Shown here: piece after piece, positions 6,197 through 14,654 of the stretch
Position numbering within the stretch: the first letter of the stretch is position 1
How the letters are laid out: every line of letters starts with the position of its first letter
From: Acidimicrobiia bacterium
GTDB lineage: Bacteria > Actinomycetota > Acidimicrobiia > Spongiisociales > UBA5794
Direction: 5' to 3'
Length of the DNA: 24,399 bases
NCBI GenBank assembly: GCA_030599515.1
Contig: JAUVNV010000006.1
Location: 1-24,399 of the forward strand
The notes under the pieces: generated by a model
The model's database searches: none
What the model saw: only the letters and a program-made list of their open reading frames with translations
Told to the model about the DNA's origin: nothing
Translations under genes and position numbers: made by a program

Positions 6197-7518
6197 GCGT
6201 CATCACGATCACCCCGGTTTCCACGTTCCGAACCGATGACCCGTACCCGTTCTGCCCGGGCTGCGGACACGGGCCGATCCTCGATCGGCTCAATGAAGCG
6301 ATGATCAAACTCAACCTCGATCCGGCAAAGGTCGTGATCGTTTCCGACATCGGGTGCTCGGGACTCTCCGACCAGTACTTCATCACCTCGGCCTTCCACG
6401 GCCTGCACGGGCGTTCAACGACATATGCAACCGGGATCAAGCTCGCCAACCCCGATCTCGAGGTCGTCGTGATCATGGGCGACGGAGGAACCGGCATCGG
6501 AGGAACACATCTCGTCTCGGCGGCCCGGCGGAACGTCGGGATCACCGTGATCGTGATGAACAACTTGAACTTCGGGATGACCGGCGGTCAGCACTCGACA
6601 ACGACACCGGAGGGCGGCATCACGTCGACGACGCCGCTCGGCAACCTGGAGCACCCGCTCGATATCTGTGCGACGGTCGGCGTGAACGGCGCCGCATACG
6701 TCTATCGGGGATCGTCATTCGACAGTGATCTTGCCGACAGGTTCGCTGCAGCCATGGCGAAGCCCGGGTTCGCCGTGCTCGACATCTGGGACCTCTGCAC
6801 CGCCTACTACGTGCGTTCGAACAAGTTCACTCGGGCCGGCATGGAGGACTCCATGCGGTCCTGGGGGATGGAACCCGGCCTTCTCTATGACCGCGACTCG
6901 GTCGAGTACTCGACCGGCTACCGCCTTGCCCACGCGGCGCTCGTCGGAACTCCGGTCATGAGCGCTCATCCCATTCCGGTTGGTTACGCCCATTCGCTCG
7001 ATCGCCCGATGTCGCTCGTCGTGGCCGGCTCGGCGGGCGGGAAGGTCCGCTCCGCGTCCCGGCTCGTGGCGCTCGGCGGAATCCGCTCCGGTCTCTGGGC
7101 AGCGCAACGTGACGACTATCCGGTGACGGTGAAGTCGGGGCATTCGGTCTCGGAGTTGTGGATCGCGCCCGGGGAGATGCCACTGACGGCCGTAACGAGG
7201 CCCGACGTTCTGGCGATCATCTCGTCGGATGGGTACGGGAAGGCCGGTCCGTATTTCGCGGCGATGAACTCGGCAGACCTGATCCTGACGATACCGGAGC
7301 ACTCCCACTTGGAAACGAAGGCGCGGGTTGTCGTCATCGACCCGAAGTCGGCCCCGAAGCGCATCCCGAAGACATCGATGGGCCTCGTCTATCTCTCCGC
7401 TGCTCTGGCGATCAGGAACCCGTATCCACTCGATGCGCTTCGCGAAGCAGCCGGCGCCGGTTCGTTCGCCGAGGTCAACATCGAAGCCGTCGAGACAGGA
7501 ATCGACCTGGCCGGATAG
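6193..7518 (+). CDS. korB: 2-oxoacid:ferredoxin oxidoreductase, fused beta-gamma subunit
   Basis: Residues 1 to about 255 are the beta subunit. Cys21 and Cys24 (CPGCGHG), Cys55 (DIGCSG) and Cys202 fit the four ligands of the [4Fe-4S] cluster, and GDGGTGIGGTH through VIVMNN is the thiamine-diphosphate/Mg motif. From about residue 273 a gamma-type domain follows (VVAGSAGGKVRSASRL, then GHSVSELWIAPGEMP and VVVIDPK), so the 441-residue protein is a beta-gamma fusion. GGAGG at 6180-6185 precedes the ATG. With the separate alpha subunit this forms a two-gene enzyme. No ferredoxin-like delta subunit is encoded here, so an external ferredoxin is expected. The symbol is provisional because the substrate is unknown. 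Confidence 0.9.
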   Translation: MSVITITPVSTFRTDDPYPFCPGCGHGPILDRLNEAMIKLNLDPAKVVIVSDIGCSGLSDQYFITSAFHGLHGRSTTYATGIKLANPDLEVVVIMGDGGTGIGGTHLVSAARRNVGITVIVMNNLNFGMTGGQHSTTTPEGGITSTTPLGNLEHPLDICATVGVNGAAYVYRGSSFDSDLADRFAAAMAKPGFAVLDIWDLCTAYYVRSNKFTRAGMEDSMRSWGMEPGLLYDRDSVEYSTGYRLAHAALVGTPVMSAHPIPVGYAHSLDRPMSLVVAGSAGGKVRSASRLVALGGIRSGLWAAQRDDYPVTVKSGHSVSELWIAPGEMPLTAVTRPDVLAIISSDGYGKAGPYFAAMNSADLILTIPEHSHLETKARVVVIDPKSAPKRIPKTSMGLVYLSAALAIRNPYPLDALREAAGAGSFAEVNIEAVETGIDLAG

Positions 7519-7539
7519 CCCTCACCCGACGGCCGGACT

Positions 7540-8100
7540 TCAGAGTTCCTTGCGCATGAAGGGACGAGTCTCGGTGCGGCGCGCGACCTCCTCGAAGCCT
7601 GCGCTTTCGAACATGGAAGGGAACCCCATCCAGGCCCAGAAGTCCGGCATGCGGTCCTGTCGCGGTTCGACCGGGTAGCCCTCGATGAGTGTTGCCCCCT
7701 GCTCGGCTGCGTATCGAGTGGCCGCCTCGAGGAGCGCGGTAGCGACGCCGATACCCCGTCGGGACTTCGGGATGACGAAGCACGTCACCGCCCACGCCGG
7801 GCATTCGTCAAGTGGCTTGGCGACGCGGGATCGGCTGAGTCGGCCGTAGACGTCTCGCGGCTGGACCGCGATCCACCCGACGGGCTCTCCACCGAGATAC
7901 CCGATCAGACCGGGGATCTCTCCGGATTCCACGAGGGCCTTCATGGTGGTGCGATTCTGATCGCCCTTTGACGCGGCGAACTCCCGGGTCGTCTGCCTGT
8001 TGTACATGCACCAGCAGCCGGCATCGCCACCGTTCGGCCCCATGACCGTCACGAAGTCGTGCCACGTCTCCGGCGTCAGCGGCCGAACCTCGAGTTCCAT
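7540..8100 (-). CDS. GNAT-family N-acetyltransferase
   Basis: The 186-residue protein has the GNAT acetyl-CoA loop (SRRGIGVATALLEAA) at about residues 113-127, the preceding beta-strand (CFVIPK), and an N-terminal segment GCWCMYNRQTTREF typical of a GNAT subgroup with a WCMxxR signature. The substrate is unknown. The ATG at 8100 is preferred over earlier in-frame starts that would overlap hypE. TATCCT ends six bases upstream of it without a ribosome site, so it may have its own leaderless transcript in the 31-bp gap after hypE. It converges with korB, 21 bp away. Confidence 0.88.
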   Translation of the reverse strand: MELEVRPLTPETWHDFVTVMGPNGGDAGCWCMYNRQTTREFAASKGDQNRTTMKALVESGEIPGLIGYLGGEPVGWIAVQPRDVYGRLSRSRVAKPLDECPAWAVTCFVIPKSRRGIGVATALLEAATRYAAEQGATLIEGYPVEPRQDRMPDFWAWMGFPSMFESAGFEEVARRTETRPFMRKEL

Positions 8101-8106
8101 GTGGTC

Positions 8107-8112
8107 AGGATA
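8107..8112 (-). promoter_or_regulatory. candidate -10 box (TATCCT) of a leaderless GNAT gene
   Basis: On the minus strand TATCCT ends six bases before the ATG at 8100, in the short gap downstream of hypE. No Shine-Dalgarno sequence is present, so leaderless transcription is possible. Co-transcription with hypE is the alternative. Confidence 0.35.
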
Positions 8113-8131
8113 CGACGGCGGTTTCCGTCCA

Positions 8132-9175
8132 TCAGCAGATCCTGGGGAGTTGCTCGCCGACCTGCATATCGACGACCCGGATGGAACCGAGTGGGGTCCG
8201 TGCGGCGACCACTCCCCGGTGCGTGTCCGTGACCTCTCCGATGATCGTTGCGTTGACCCCCTCCGGGTGTGAGCGCATGGCGCCCAGAACCCGATCGGCA
8301 TCACCGGCCGCCACGAACGCGACCACCTTCCCCTCGTTGGCAACGTACATCGGGTCCATGCCCAGCATCTCGCAGGCGGCGGCCACGGTGCGGTCGACGG
8401 GGATCGAACGCTCCTCGATGAGAACACCGACATCCGCCGCTGTCGCGATCTCGTTCAGAGAAGCGGCGAGTCCTCCGCGGGTCGGATCCCGGAGTACGTG
8501 AACGTCGCCGCCGGTGTCCAGCACGTCTCCGATCATGTGGTTGAGTGCGGCCGAATCGGAGCGGATCGATGCTTCGAACTCGAGGCCCTCGCGAACCGAC
8601 ATGATCGCCATGCCGTGATCACCCATCGTGCCCGAAACGATGATGACGTCACCCGGTGTTGCTCGTTGCGGGCGGATGTCTGCGCCGTCGCGCATGATCC
8701 CGATCCCGGTCGTGTTGATGTAGATGCCGTCGCCGTGGCCACGGTCGACGACTTTCGTGTCACCGGTGACGACCGTCACACCGGCGTGTGCTGCAGCCCT
8801 CGCCATCGAATTGACGATGACGCCGAGCTCCGCCATCGGGAGGCCTTCTTCCAGCACGAGACCGACGCTCAGGTACCGCGGGACGGCCCCTCGCATCGCG
8901 ACGTCGTTCACCGTTCCGTTGATCGCAAGCTCTCCTATGTCGCCACCGGGAAAGAACCGGGGATGGACGGTGAACGTGTCCGTCGAGAACGAGATGCTTC
9001 CCTCGAGATCCAGCACCGCAGCATCGGCGAGTTCGGTGAGTTCTCCGTTGCCGAACGCAGGTACGAAGAGGTGCTCGATGAGTTCGGCGGAGAGTTGGCC
9101 GCCTCCGCCGTGGCCCATCACGATCCTCGGGTGGTCCCGGAGCGGCATCGGGCACGTCCAGTCCTCGATTGTCAT
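8132..9175 (-). CDS. hypE: hydrogenase maturation protein HypE
   Basis: HypE receives a carbamoyl group from HypF on its C-terminal Cys and dehydrates it with ATP to a thiocyanate, the source of cyanide ligands for the [NiFe] cofactor. The 347 residues end in PRIC, so Cys347 is the carrier residue. The N-terminal glycine run MGHGGGGQLS and the later VVTGDTKVV and DPTRGGLAASLNEIA segments are typical of the AIR-synthase/SelD-like ATP-binding fold. The ATG at 9175 overlaps the hypD stop by four bases (ATGA), which argues for this start over upstream alternatives. It is the last hyp gene of the hypFCDE operon. Confidence 0.96.
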   Translation of the reverse strand: MTIEDWTCPMPLRDHPRIVMGHGGGGQLSAELIEHLFVPAFGNGELTELADAAVLDLEGSISFSTDTFTVHPRFFPGGDIGELAINGTVNDVAMRGAVPRYLSVGLVLEEGLPMAELGVIVNSMARAAAHAGVTVVTGDTKVVDRGHGDGIYINTTGIGIMRDGADIRPQRATPGDVIIVSGTMGDHGMAIMSVREGLEFEASIRSDSAALNHMIGDVLDTGGDVHVLRDPTRGGLAASLNEIATAADVGVLIEERSIPVDRTVAAACEMLGMDPMYVANEGKVVAFVAAGDADRVLGAMRSHPEGVNATIIGEVTDTHRGVVAARTPLGSIRVVDMQVGEQLPRIC

Positions 9176-10278
9176 GGCGTTGCCTCCAACTCCTTGAACC
9201 GCCCGTACAGGTAGTAGGCGGCGCAGGCTCCCTCGGCCGACACCATCGTGGCTCCGAGCGGCGTGCGAGGCGTGCACTCCTTCCCGAACGCCGGGCACTC
9301 GTCTGGCTTCAGCGTGCCGCGTAGCACTTCGCCCGCGTGGCACAGCGGCGACTCGACCGTATCGATGTCGGTAACGGTGAACCGCTCGGCGGCGTCGAAT
9401 GCCTCGTAGCCGGCGCCCAGCGCCCAACCGGATCGGGGGATCGCTCCGATGCCTCGCCAGTTGCGGTCGACCGTGGTGAAGACATCGGCGAGCATCTGCT
9501 GCGCCGGCACGTTGCCTCCCCTGGTCACCGCCCGTTGGTAGGCGTTCTCAACCTCGGCCCGGCCTTCTTCGAGTTGGAGGACGGCCATCTTGATGCCCTG
9601 GAGCAGATCCAGGGGCTCGAAACCGGTGACGACGATCGGCGTTCCGTACTGCTCGGCAATGGGGTAGTACTCCTCGTAGCCCATCACAGAGCAGACATGC
9701 CCCGCCGCAAGGAACGCCTCTACCCGGTTTGTCGGGGAGTCGAGGATGGCGCGTATGGCCGGAGGGACGAGAACGTGAGACACGAGCATCGAGAAGTTCG
9801 TGAGTCCTTCTTGTCTCGCCTGGTAGAGGGCCATGGCGTTCGCCGGTGCGGTCGTCTCGAATCCGATCCCGAAGAAGACGACCTCGCGATCCGGATTGTC
9901 TCTGGCGATCTGAACGGCATCGAGGGGTGAGTAGACGATCCGCACATCGCCGCCGGTGCTCTTGACCGAGAACAGATCACGGCCGGAGCCCGGGACACGC
10001 AGCATGTCCCCGAACGAGCAGAAGACGACTCCGTCGCGCGATGCGATCTCGAGTGCCTTGTCGATCGTCTCGAGAGGAGTCACGCAGACCGGGCAGCCGG
10101 GTCCGTGAACCATCTCGATCTCGTCGGGGAGGAGACGGTCGATCCCGTTGCGGATGATCGAATGGGTCTGACCGCCGCACACCTCCATCAGGACGTGGTG
10201 CTTCGTCGTGATGCGGGCGATGTCGTCGAGGAGCCGCCGGGCCAGATCGGGATCCCGGAACTCTTCGAGGTACTTCAC
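9172..10278 (-). CDS. hypD: hydrogenase maturation protein HypD
   Basis: HypD is the iron-sulfur scaffold on which Fe(CN)2CO is assembled together with HypC. The 368-residue protein has CGGQTH (Cys34), GPGCPVCVTP (Cys62, Cys65) and a C-terminal set Cys313, Cys328, Cys335 and Cys352. The spacing of the C-terminal four (15, 7, 17) fits the family's [4Fe-4S] site. The start is GTG at 10278, overlapping the hypC TGA by four bases (GTGA), which supports tight translational coupling of the two partner proteins. It also overlaps hypE by four bases. Confidence 0.97.
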   Translation of the reverse strand: MKYLEEFRDPDLARRLLDDIARITTKHHVLMEVCGGQTHSIIRNGIDRLLPDEIEMVHGPGCPVCVTPLETIDKALEIASRDGVVFCSFGDMLRVPGSGRDLFSVKSTGGDVRIVYSPLDAVQIARDNPDREVVFFGIGFETTAPANAMALYQARQEGLTNFSMLVSHVLVPPAIRAILDSPTNRVEAFLAAGHVCSVMGYEEYYPIAEQYGTPIVVTGFEPLDLLQGIKMAVLQLEEGRAEVENAYQRAVTRGGNVPAQQMLADVFTTVDRNWRGIGAIPRSGWALGAGYEAFDAAERFTVTDIDTVESPLCHAGEVLRGTLKPDECPAFGKECTPRTPLGATMVSAEGACAAYYLYGRFKELEATP

Positions 10279-10565
10279 TCGTCGCCCTTGGCGATCGCTT
10301 CTTCCGCCGCGAGCGCCGCGCCGGGATCGAGTTCGATCGCGACGGCTTCGATCTCCTGCAGGTGGGCCAGCGTTTCGAGCGCGGCCTTCTCATCGAGTTG
10401 CGTGATCGCGAAGCCGACATGGACGATCGTGTAGTCCCCAATCGAGATCTCGGGTACGTAGGCGAGGCTCACCTCTTTGACGATGCCGTCGAAGTCGACC
10501 TTCCCCGTCATCGTCACGCCCTCACCGGTGATTTCGATGACCTTTCCGGGGATGCCAAGACACAT
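10275..10565 (-). CDS. hypC: hydrogenase maturation chaperone HypC
   Basis: This 96-residue protein begins MCLGIPGKV, the family signature in which Cys2 binds the Fe(CN)2CO unit after removal of Met1. It forms a complex with HypD and carries the cofactor to the hydrogenase large-subunit precursor. The C-terminal third is Ala/Glu rich and somewhat longer than in the shortest HypC proteins. It starts six bases after the hypF stop and overlaps hypD by four bases. Confidence 0.96.
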   Translation of the reverse strand: MCLGIPGKVIEITGEGVTMTGKVDFDGIVKEVSLAYVPEISIGDYTIVHVGFAITQLDEKAALETLAHLQEIEAVAIELDPGAALAAEEAIAKGDE

Positions 10566-10571
10566 GTCGAT

Positions 10572-12839
10572 CTATCTCCTCGCCGCAGCGATTGCGGCCT
10601 GACCGAGCGCCAGGCCTCCGTCGTTGGGAGGCACGAGCCGGTGGACCAGTACCTCGAAGTTCCGCTCGGTGAGCGCCGCCCTGGTTGCGTGCGTCAGCGT
10701 CACGTTCTGGAACACTCCTCCGCTCAACCCAACGGTAGTGAGGCCCGTCCGCCTTCGAACGCGTTCGGCAGTCTTGACGATCATCTCTGCGACACCCCGG
10801 TGGAACCGGGCGGCGATCACGCCGACCGGCACACCGGCGACGACGTCGGCGGCTATTGACCGGAGCACGGGAGACGGGTCGATCACCAGCGACTCGTCTC
10901 GCTCGGCGACGGCGAACGTGTATGTGCCACTCTCGGAGACATCGATCAGCGCCTCGAGTTCGATGGCCGCCTGGGCCTCGTAGGTGATCTCCTGGCGCAC
11001 ACCGGCGATCGCCGAGACGGCATCGAAGAGGCGGCCCATGCTGGTGGTCGGGATCGTGTTGACACCACGCGCGAGCTGTGTCTCGAGGAGATGGCGGTCC
11101 TCGTCGGTGAGCGCGCAGACCGGTGGAAGATCGTCGGCCCACTGGATGCCGGCGGTGCGGAGATGTGAGAGGGCCATCCTGGCCGGATGCTTCACGGCGG
11201 CATCGCCGCCGGGGAGGAGGGTCGGCTCGAGATGGCCGACGCGTTCGAAGCGCTCATAGTCGGCGACGAGAATCTCGCCTCCCCACACCGTGCCGTCGGT
11301 CCCGTACCCGGTTCCGTCGAACGAGAACCCGATGATCGGGTCGAGGACGCCGTGCTCGGCCATCACCGACGCAATGTGTGCGTGGTGGTGTTGCACCTTG
11401 ACGACCGGGAGGCTCTGCTTCTCCGCCCACCTGGTTGAGAGATACCCGGGGTGGAGATCGGAGGCGATCACCTCGGGTTCGACGCGGAAGAGATCGACGA
11501 AGTGACCGACGGCGTGGGTGAAGGCGTCGAGCGTCTCGAGATTCTCCATGTCGCCGATGTGCTGGCTCATGAACCCGTCTCGACCCGCTGCCAGGCAGAA
11601 CGTCGCCTTCAACTCACCACCCGTTGCGAGGATGGGTGGTGCATCGAAGGGGAGGGGGACTGGGAACGGCGCGTACCCGCGGGAGCGACGGATCGGGTAT
11701 TCGGCACCGTCGAGTACGCGGATCACGGAGTCGTCGCACGGAACATGGATGTCCCGGTCGTGGATCAGGTAGCTGTCTGCGAGCGTGCCGAGACGTCCGA
11801 CCGCATCGTCGTTCTGTGTGACGATCGGCTCCTCGGCGAGGTTGCCGGACGTCATCACCCACACCTCTCCAGACTCGATCAGCAGGTCATGTAGCGGGGT
11901 GTACGGGAGCATGACTCCGAGATACCCGTTGCCCGGGGCGACGAGTTCGGACACGGTGGTGTCCGTGCGTTTGGCCAGCAAGACGATCGGTCGTTCTCGA
12001 GAGGTCAGGAGGCGGATCTCGTTCTCGTCGACGAACGCGACGGATCGGGCGGTTTCGACATCGGCGACCATGACGCCGAACGGCTTGTCGACGCGCCCCT
12101 TGCGCTCTCGGAGCAGGGCGACCGCACGGTCCGAGGTTGCATCACACGCGAGATGAAACCCACCGAGTCCCTTGATCGCGACGACCTCGCCCGCGGCAAC
12201 GCGTCGCCGGGCGTCGGCGATGGGATCCTCTGATGGCGGGATGGCTCGCACGGTTGGACCGCACTCGGGACAAGCGTTCGGCTGGGCGTGGAAGCGCCGA
12301 TCCGCCGGATTCCTGTATTCGGCCAAGCAGGTCTCGCACATCTCGAACGGCTGCATCGTGGTGTTCGGCCGGTCGTATGGGGTCCGTTGCGTGATCGTGA
12401 ACCGGGGCCCGCAGTTCGTGCAGTTGATGAACGGGTACCCGAACCGACGATCGTCGGGGTCGTGGAGCTCGCGAAGGCAGTCGTCGCAGGTCCGCAGATC
12501 GGGGGAGACGAGAGCGGTCCCCGTCGCGGCGTGGTGGCTCGCGACGATCCGAAACGTCGTGTCGGCGGCTGGCGGAATGTCCTCGGATCCGATCCACTGA
12601 ACCCGTGCGGCCTGCGGAGCAGACTCCTCGAGCGCGGCGACGAACCGATCGAGCGCTGCGGCCTCGCCCTCGACCTCGATGAAGACGCCGTCCGTGTCAT
12701 TGCCGACGAACCCGGCGAGTCCGGTGTCCACAGCGAGGCCGTAGACGAACGGTCGGAACCCGACTCCCTGGACGATCCCGGAGACACGCAGGCGACGGCG
12801 GACGGGTGGAGTGGACATCGGTCGTCCCATCGTACCCAC
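10572..12839 (-). CDS. hypF: carbamoyltransferase HypF
   Basis: HypF uses carbamoyl phosphate and ATP to carbamoylate the C-terminal Cys of HypE. Domain order is an acylphosphatase domain (VSGIVQGVGFRPF at about 19-31), two zinc-finger motifs of CxxC-x18-CxxC form (CDDC...CTNC and CETC...CPEC), a YrdC-like domain (from about 195, with KPFGVMVADV), and a Kae1-like domain with metal-binding VQHHHAHIASVMAEH. At 755 residues it is full length. The start is uncertain: GTG at 12839 has AGGA six bases upstream, while ATG at 12830 or 12818 are possible. It is the first gene of hypFCDE. hypA, hypB and hydrogenase subunit genes are not in the window. Confidence 0.96.
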   Translation of the reverse strand: MGTMGRPMSTPPVRRRLRVSGIVQGVGFRPFVYGLAVDTGLAGFVGNDTDGVFIEVEGEAAALDRFVAALEESAPQAARVQWIGSEDIPPAADTTFRIVASHHAATGTALVSPDLRTCDDCLRELHDPDDRRFGYPFINCTNCGPRFTITQRTPYDRPNTTMQPFEMCETCLAEYRNPADRRFHAQPNACPECGPTVRAIPPSEDPIADARRRVAAGEVVAIKGLGGFHLACDATSDRAVALLRERKGRVDKPFGVMVADVETARSVAFVDENEIRLLTSRERPIVLLAKRTDTTVSELVAPGNGYLGVMLPYTPLHDLLIESGEVWVMTSGNLAEEPIVTQNDDAVGRLGTLADSYLIHDRDIHVPCDDSVIRVLDGAEYPIRRSRGYAPFPVPLPFDAPPILATGGELKATFCLAAGRDGFMSQHIGDMENLETLDAFTHAVGHFVDLFRVEPEVIASDLHPGYLSTRWAEKQSLPVVKVQHHHAHIASVMAEHGVLDPIIGFSFDGTGYGTDGTVWGGEILVADYERFERVGHLEPTLLPGGDAAVKHPARMALSHLRTAGIQWADDLPPVCALTDEDRHLLETQLARGVNTIPTTSMGRLFDAVSAIAGVRQEITYEAQAAIELEALIDVSESGTYTFAVAERDESLVIDPSPVLRSIAADVVAGVPVGVIAARFHRGVAEMIVKTAERVRRRTGLTTVGLSGGVFQNVTLTHATRAALTERNFEVLVHRLVPPNDGGLALGQAAIAAARR

Positions 12840-12878
12840 TCGTGTTCCTGCCGGGCAGGGGAGGACGACCTGCGGTGA

Positions 12879-12893
12879 AGGGCCGATGGTCCT
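12879..12893 (-). promoter_or_regulatory. DosR/DevR-like palindromic box upstream of hypF
   Basis: On the minus strand AGGACCATCGGCCCT matches the GGGACC-NNN-GGCCCT pattern seen twice before acs, with one changed half-site base. It is centred 47 bases before the GTG start of hypF. I see no convincing -10 box at the matching distance, so its role is less certain than at acs. Confidence 0.4.
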
Positions 12894-12920
12894 CTCCCAT
12901 CAGATAGGTTCTCCCGCCGG

Positions 12921-12935
12921 GCGACCTCCGGTCCG
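12921..12935. promoter_or_regulatory. weaker DosR-like palindrome before pmmB
   Basis: GCGACCTCCGGTCCG contains the perfect inverted pair GACC-TCC-GGTC. It lies between the divergent hypF and mutase genes, overlapping where the mutase -35 would be. It differs from the other boxes at two outer positions. Confidence 0.25.
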
Positions 12936-12946
12936 TTCTGATTCGG

Positions 12947-12952
12947 TACGCT
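12947..12952 (+). promoter_or_regulatory. candidate -10 box (TACGCT) of the mutase gene
   Basis: TACGCT ends seven bases before the ATG at 12960. The only ribosome-site-like bases (GGAG at 12954-12957) are too close to the start to act normally, so a leaderless or near-leaderless transcript is likely. Confidence 0.45.
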
Positions 12953-12959
12953 TGGAGCC

Positions 12960-14654
12960 ATGGAAGATCTCTACCCAGTAGCAGCCGAGTGGATCGCCGG
13001 TGATCCCGATCCGATCACAAGAGCCGAACTCCAGGGCATCGTCGATGCCGGTGATGTTGATGAACTCGCCGAGCGGATGGGGGCCACGCTCCAATTCGGA
13101 ACTGCCGGCCTTCGCGGCCGGGTCGAAGCAGGCTCCAACCGGATGAACCGGGCGACGGTGATCCGAGCGACGCGAGGCCTGGCCGACCACCTTCTCGCCA
13201 CAACCGGGAACGAGCAGGGCCCAATTGTTGTGGGTCGCGACGCCCGGCTCTCCTCAGCGACGTTCATGGAGGACACGATCGCGGTCCTCGTCGCCGCCGG
13301 GTTCCAGGTGCGGTACTTCGAGGACCCGGTCCCAACCCCACTCGTGGCCTATGCGTCTCTGAGTCTTGGCGGTGTCGCTGCGATCGTTGTTACCGCATCA
13401 CACAACCCCCCGGCCGACAACGGGTACAAGGTTTATGCAGCCAACGGTGCACAGATCATCCCGCCGATGGATACGGAGATAGCGTTGGCGATCGATGCCG
13501 TGAAGCGAGCTTCCGAGGTCCCGAGGGCGGAGATCGTCGGTGCTGCCGCTCGGCCCATTGGCGAGGAGATGTTCGATGAGTACCTCCAAGAGGTCGCGCA
13601 GGGTCTTCCGACCACCACCGGCGATCGGACGATCAGCATCGTCTACACGGCGATGCACGGTGTCGGTGGCAAGTATGTGGTCGCCGCACTCGACCGGTTC
13701 GGCTTCCCCCGTGTCCACCCGGTCGCTGCACAATTCGAACCTGATGGTCACTTCTCCACCGTCGCGTTCCCGAACCCCGAGGAACCCGGCGCGATGGATC
13801 TCGCTCATGAGCTTGCGCTGGCCATCGACGCGGATCTAGTGATCGCCAACGATCCCGACACCGATCGGCTGGCCGTGTCCCTACCGGAGCCCGGGAGCGG
13901 ATACCGGCAGCTCAGCGGGAATCAGATCGGGGTTCTCCTTGCCGACTACATGCTCGGCGGCGGCTCCGCCGAACGTCCGATCGTGATGAACAGCATCGTG
14001 TCGTCACCGATGCTGGAGTCGATCGCCGAGCACTACGGTGCCGTCTATGACCGAACCCTCACTGGGTTCAAATGGATCTGGAACGCTGCTCTCGAACTCG
14101 AAGCCGAGGGTCGCGGCGAGTACGTGTTCGGTTACGAGGAGGCCCTCGGCTACTCGGTTGGGCATACGGTTCGCGACAAGGATGGGATCTCGGCGGCCGT
14201 GGCGTTTGCTGCGCTCGTCGCCGAAGCCCGGGGTGACGGAGCAACCGTCTGGGATCGGCTCGAGGGCCTGTACGAGCGGTACGGCCTTTGGGTCTCGACA
14301 CAGAAGAGCATCGTGCGCCCCGGTGCCGACGGTGCCGACGAGATCGCAGCGGCCATGGCACTGCTTGCGGAGCGCACACCGGATACGCTAAGCGGTCTCC
14401 CGGTGGTGGGAGTCACCGACTATCGGCTCGGGGCCGAGGGTCGGCCGCGATACCTGGCGGCCACGCCGCTCGTCGAACTCTCCCTGGGCGACGCCGGACG
14501 CGCCCTCATCCGACCGTCGGGAACCGAACCGAAGCTGAAGATCTACGTAGACCTGCGCGGTGAGACCGGCGACGACTGGCTGAGTGCAGAAGAGGCGTTG
14601 CTGGAGAGAGCGCAAGACGTCGCCGAGGACGCCGCCGCCTTCCTCGGCATCTAG
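12960..14654 (+). CDS. pmmB: phosphoglucomutase/phosphomannomutase (PmmB-like)
   Basis: This alpha-D-phosphohexomutase family enzyme shifts phosphate between C1 and C6 of a hexose (or C1 and C5 of a pentose) through a phosphoserine. The 564 residues contain LQFGTAGLRGR, the active-site loop TASHNPPADNGYKVY with Ser147, the metal loop NDPDTDRL (Asp298, Asp300, Asp302), the sugar-specificity loop GYEEALGY and the C-terminal phosphate-binding RPSGTEPKLKIY. NGYKVY and the long N-terminus match the PmmB/PGM2 branch, so glucose, mannose and pentose phosphates are all possible substrates. The symbol is by similarity to mycobacterial PmmB. It is divergent from hypF, and a palindromic element follows directly. 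Confidence 0.92.
   Translation: MEDLYPVAAEWIAGDPDPITRAELQGIVDAGDVDELAERMGATLQFGTAGLRGRVEAGSNRMNRATVIRATRGLADHLLATTGNEQGPIVVGRDARLSSATFMEDTIAVLVAAGFQVRYFEDPVPTPLVAYASLSLGGVAAIVVTASHNPPADNGYKVYAANGAQIIPPMDTEIALAIDAVKRASEVPRAEIVGAAARPIGEEMFDEYLQEVAQGLPTTTGDRTISIVYTAMHGVGGKYVVAALDRFGFPRVHPVAAQFEPDGHFSTVAFPNPEEPGAMDLAHELALAIDADLVIANDPDTDRLAVSLPEPGSGYRQLSGNQIGVLLADYMLGGGSAERPIVMNSIVSSPMLESIAEHYGAVYDRTLTGFKWIWNAALELEAEGRGEYVFGYEEALGYSVGHTVRDKDGISAAVAFAALVAEARGDGATVWDRLEGLYERYGLWVSTQKSIVRPGADGADEIAAAMALLAERTPDTLSGLPVVGVTDYRLGAEGRPRYLAATPLVELSLGDAGRALIRPSGTEPKLKIYVDLRGETGDDWLSAEEALLERAQDVAEDAAAFLGI

Noticed and set aside
8101..8433. N-terminal extension of the GNAT gene into hypE
   Set aside because: The extension overlaps hypE in another frame and is Ser/Arg/Pro-rich. 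The family-like N-terminus begins at the ATG at 8100.
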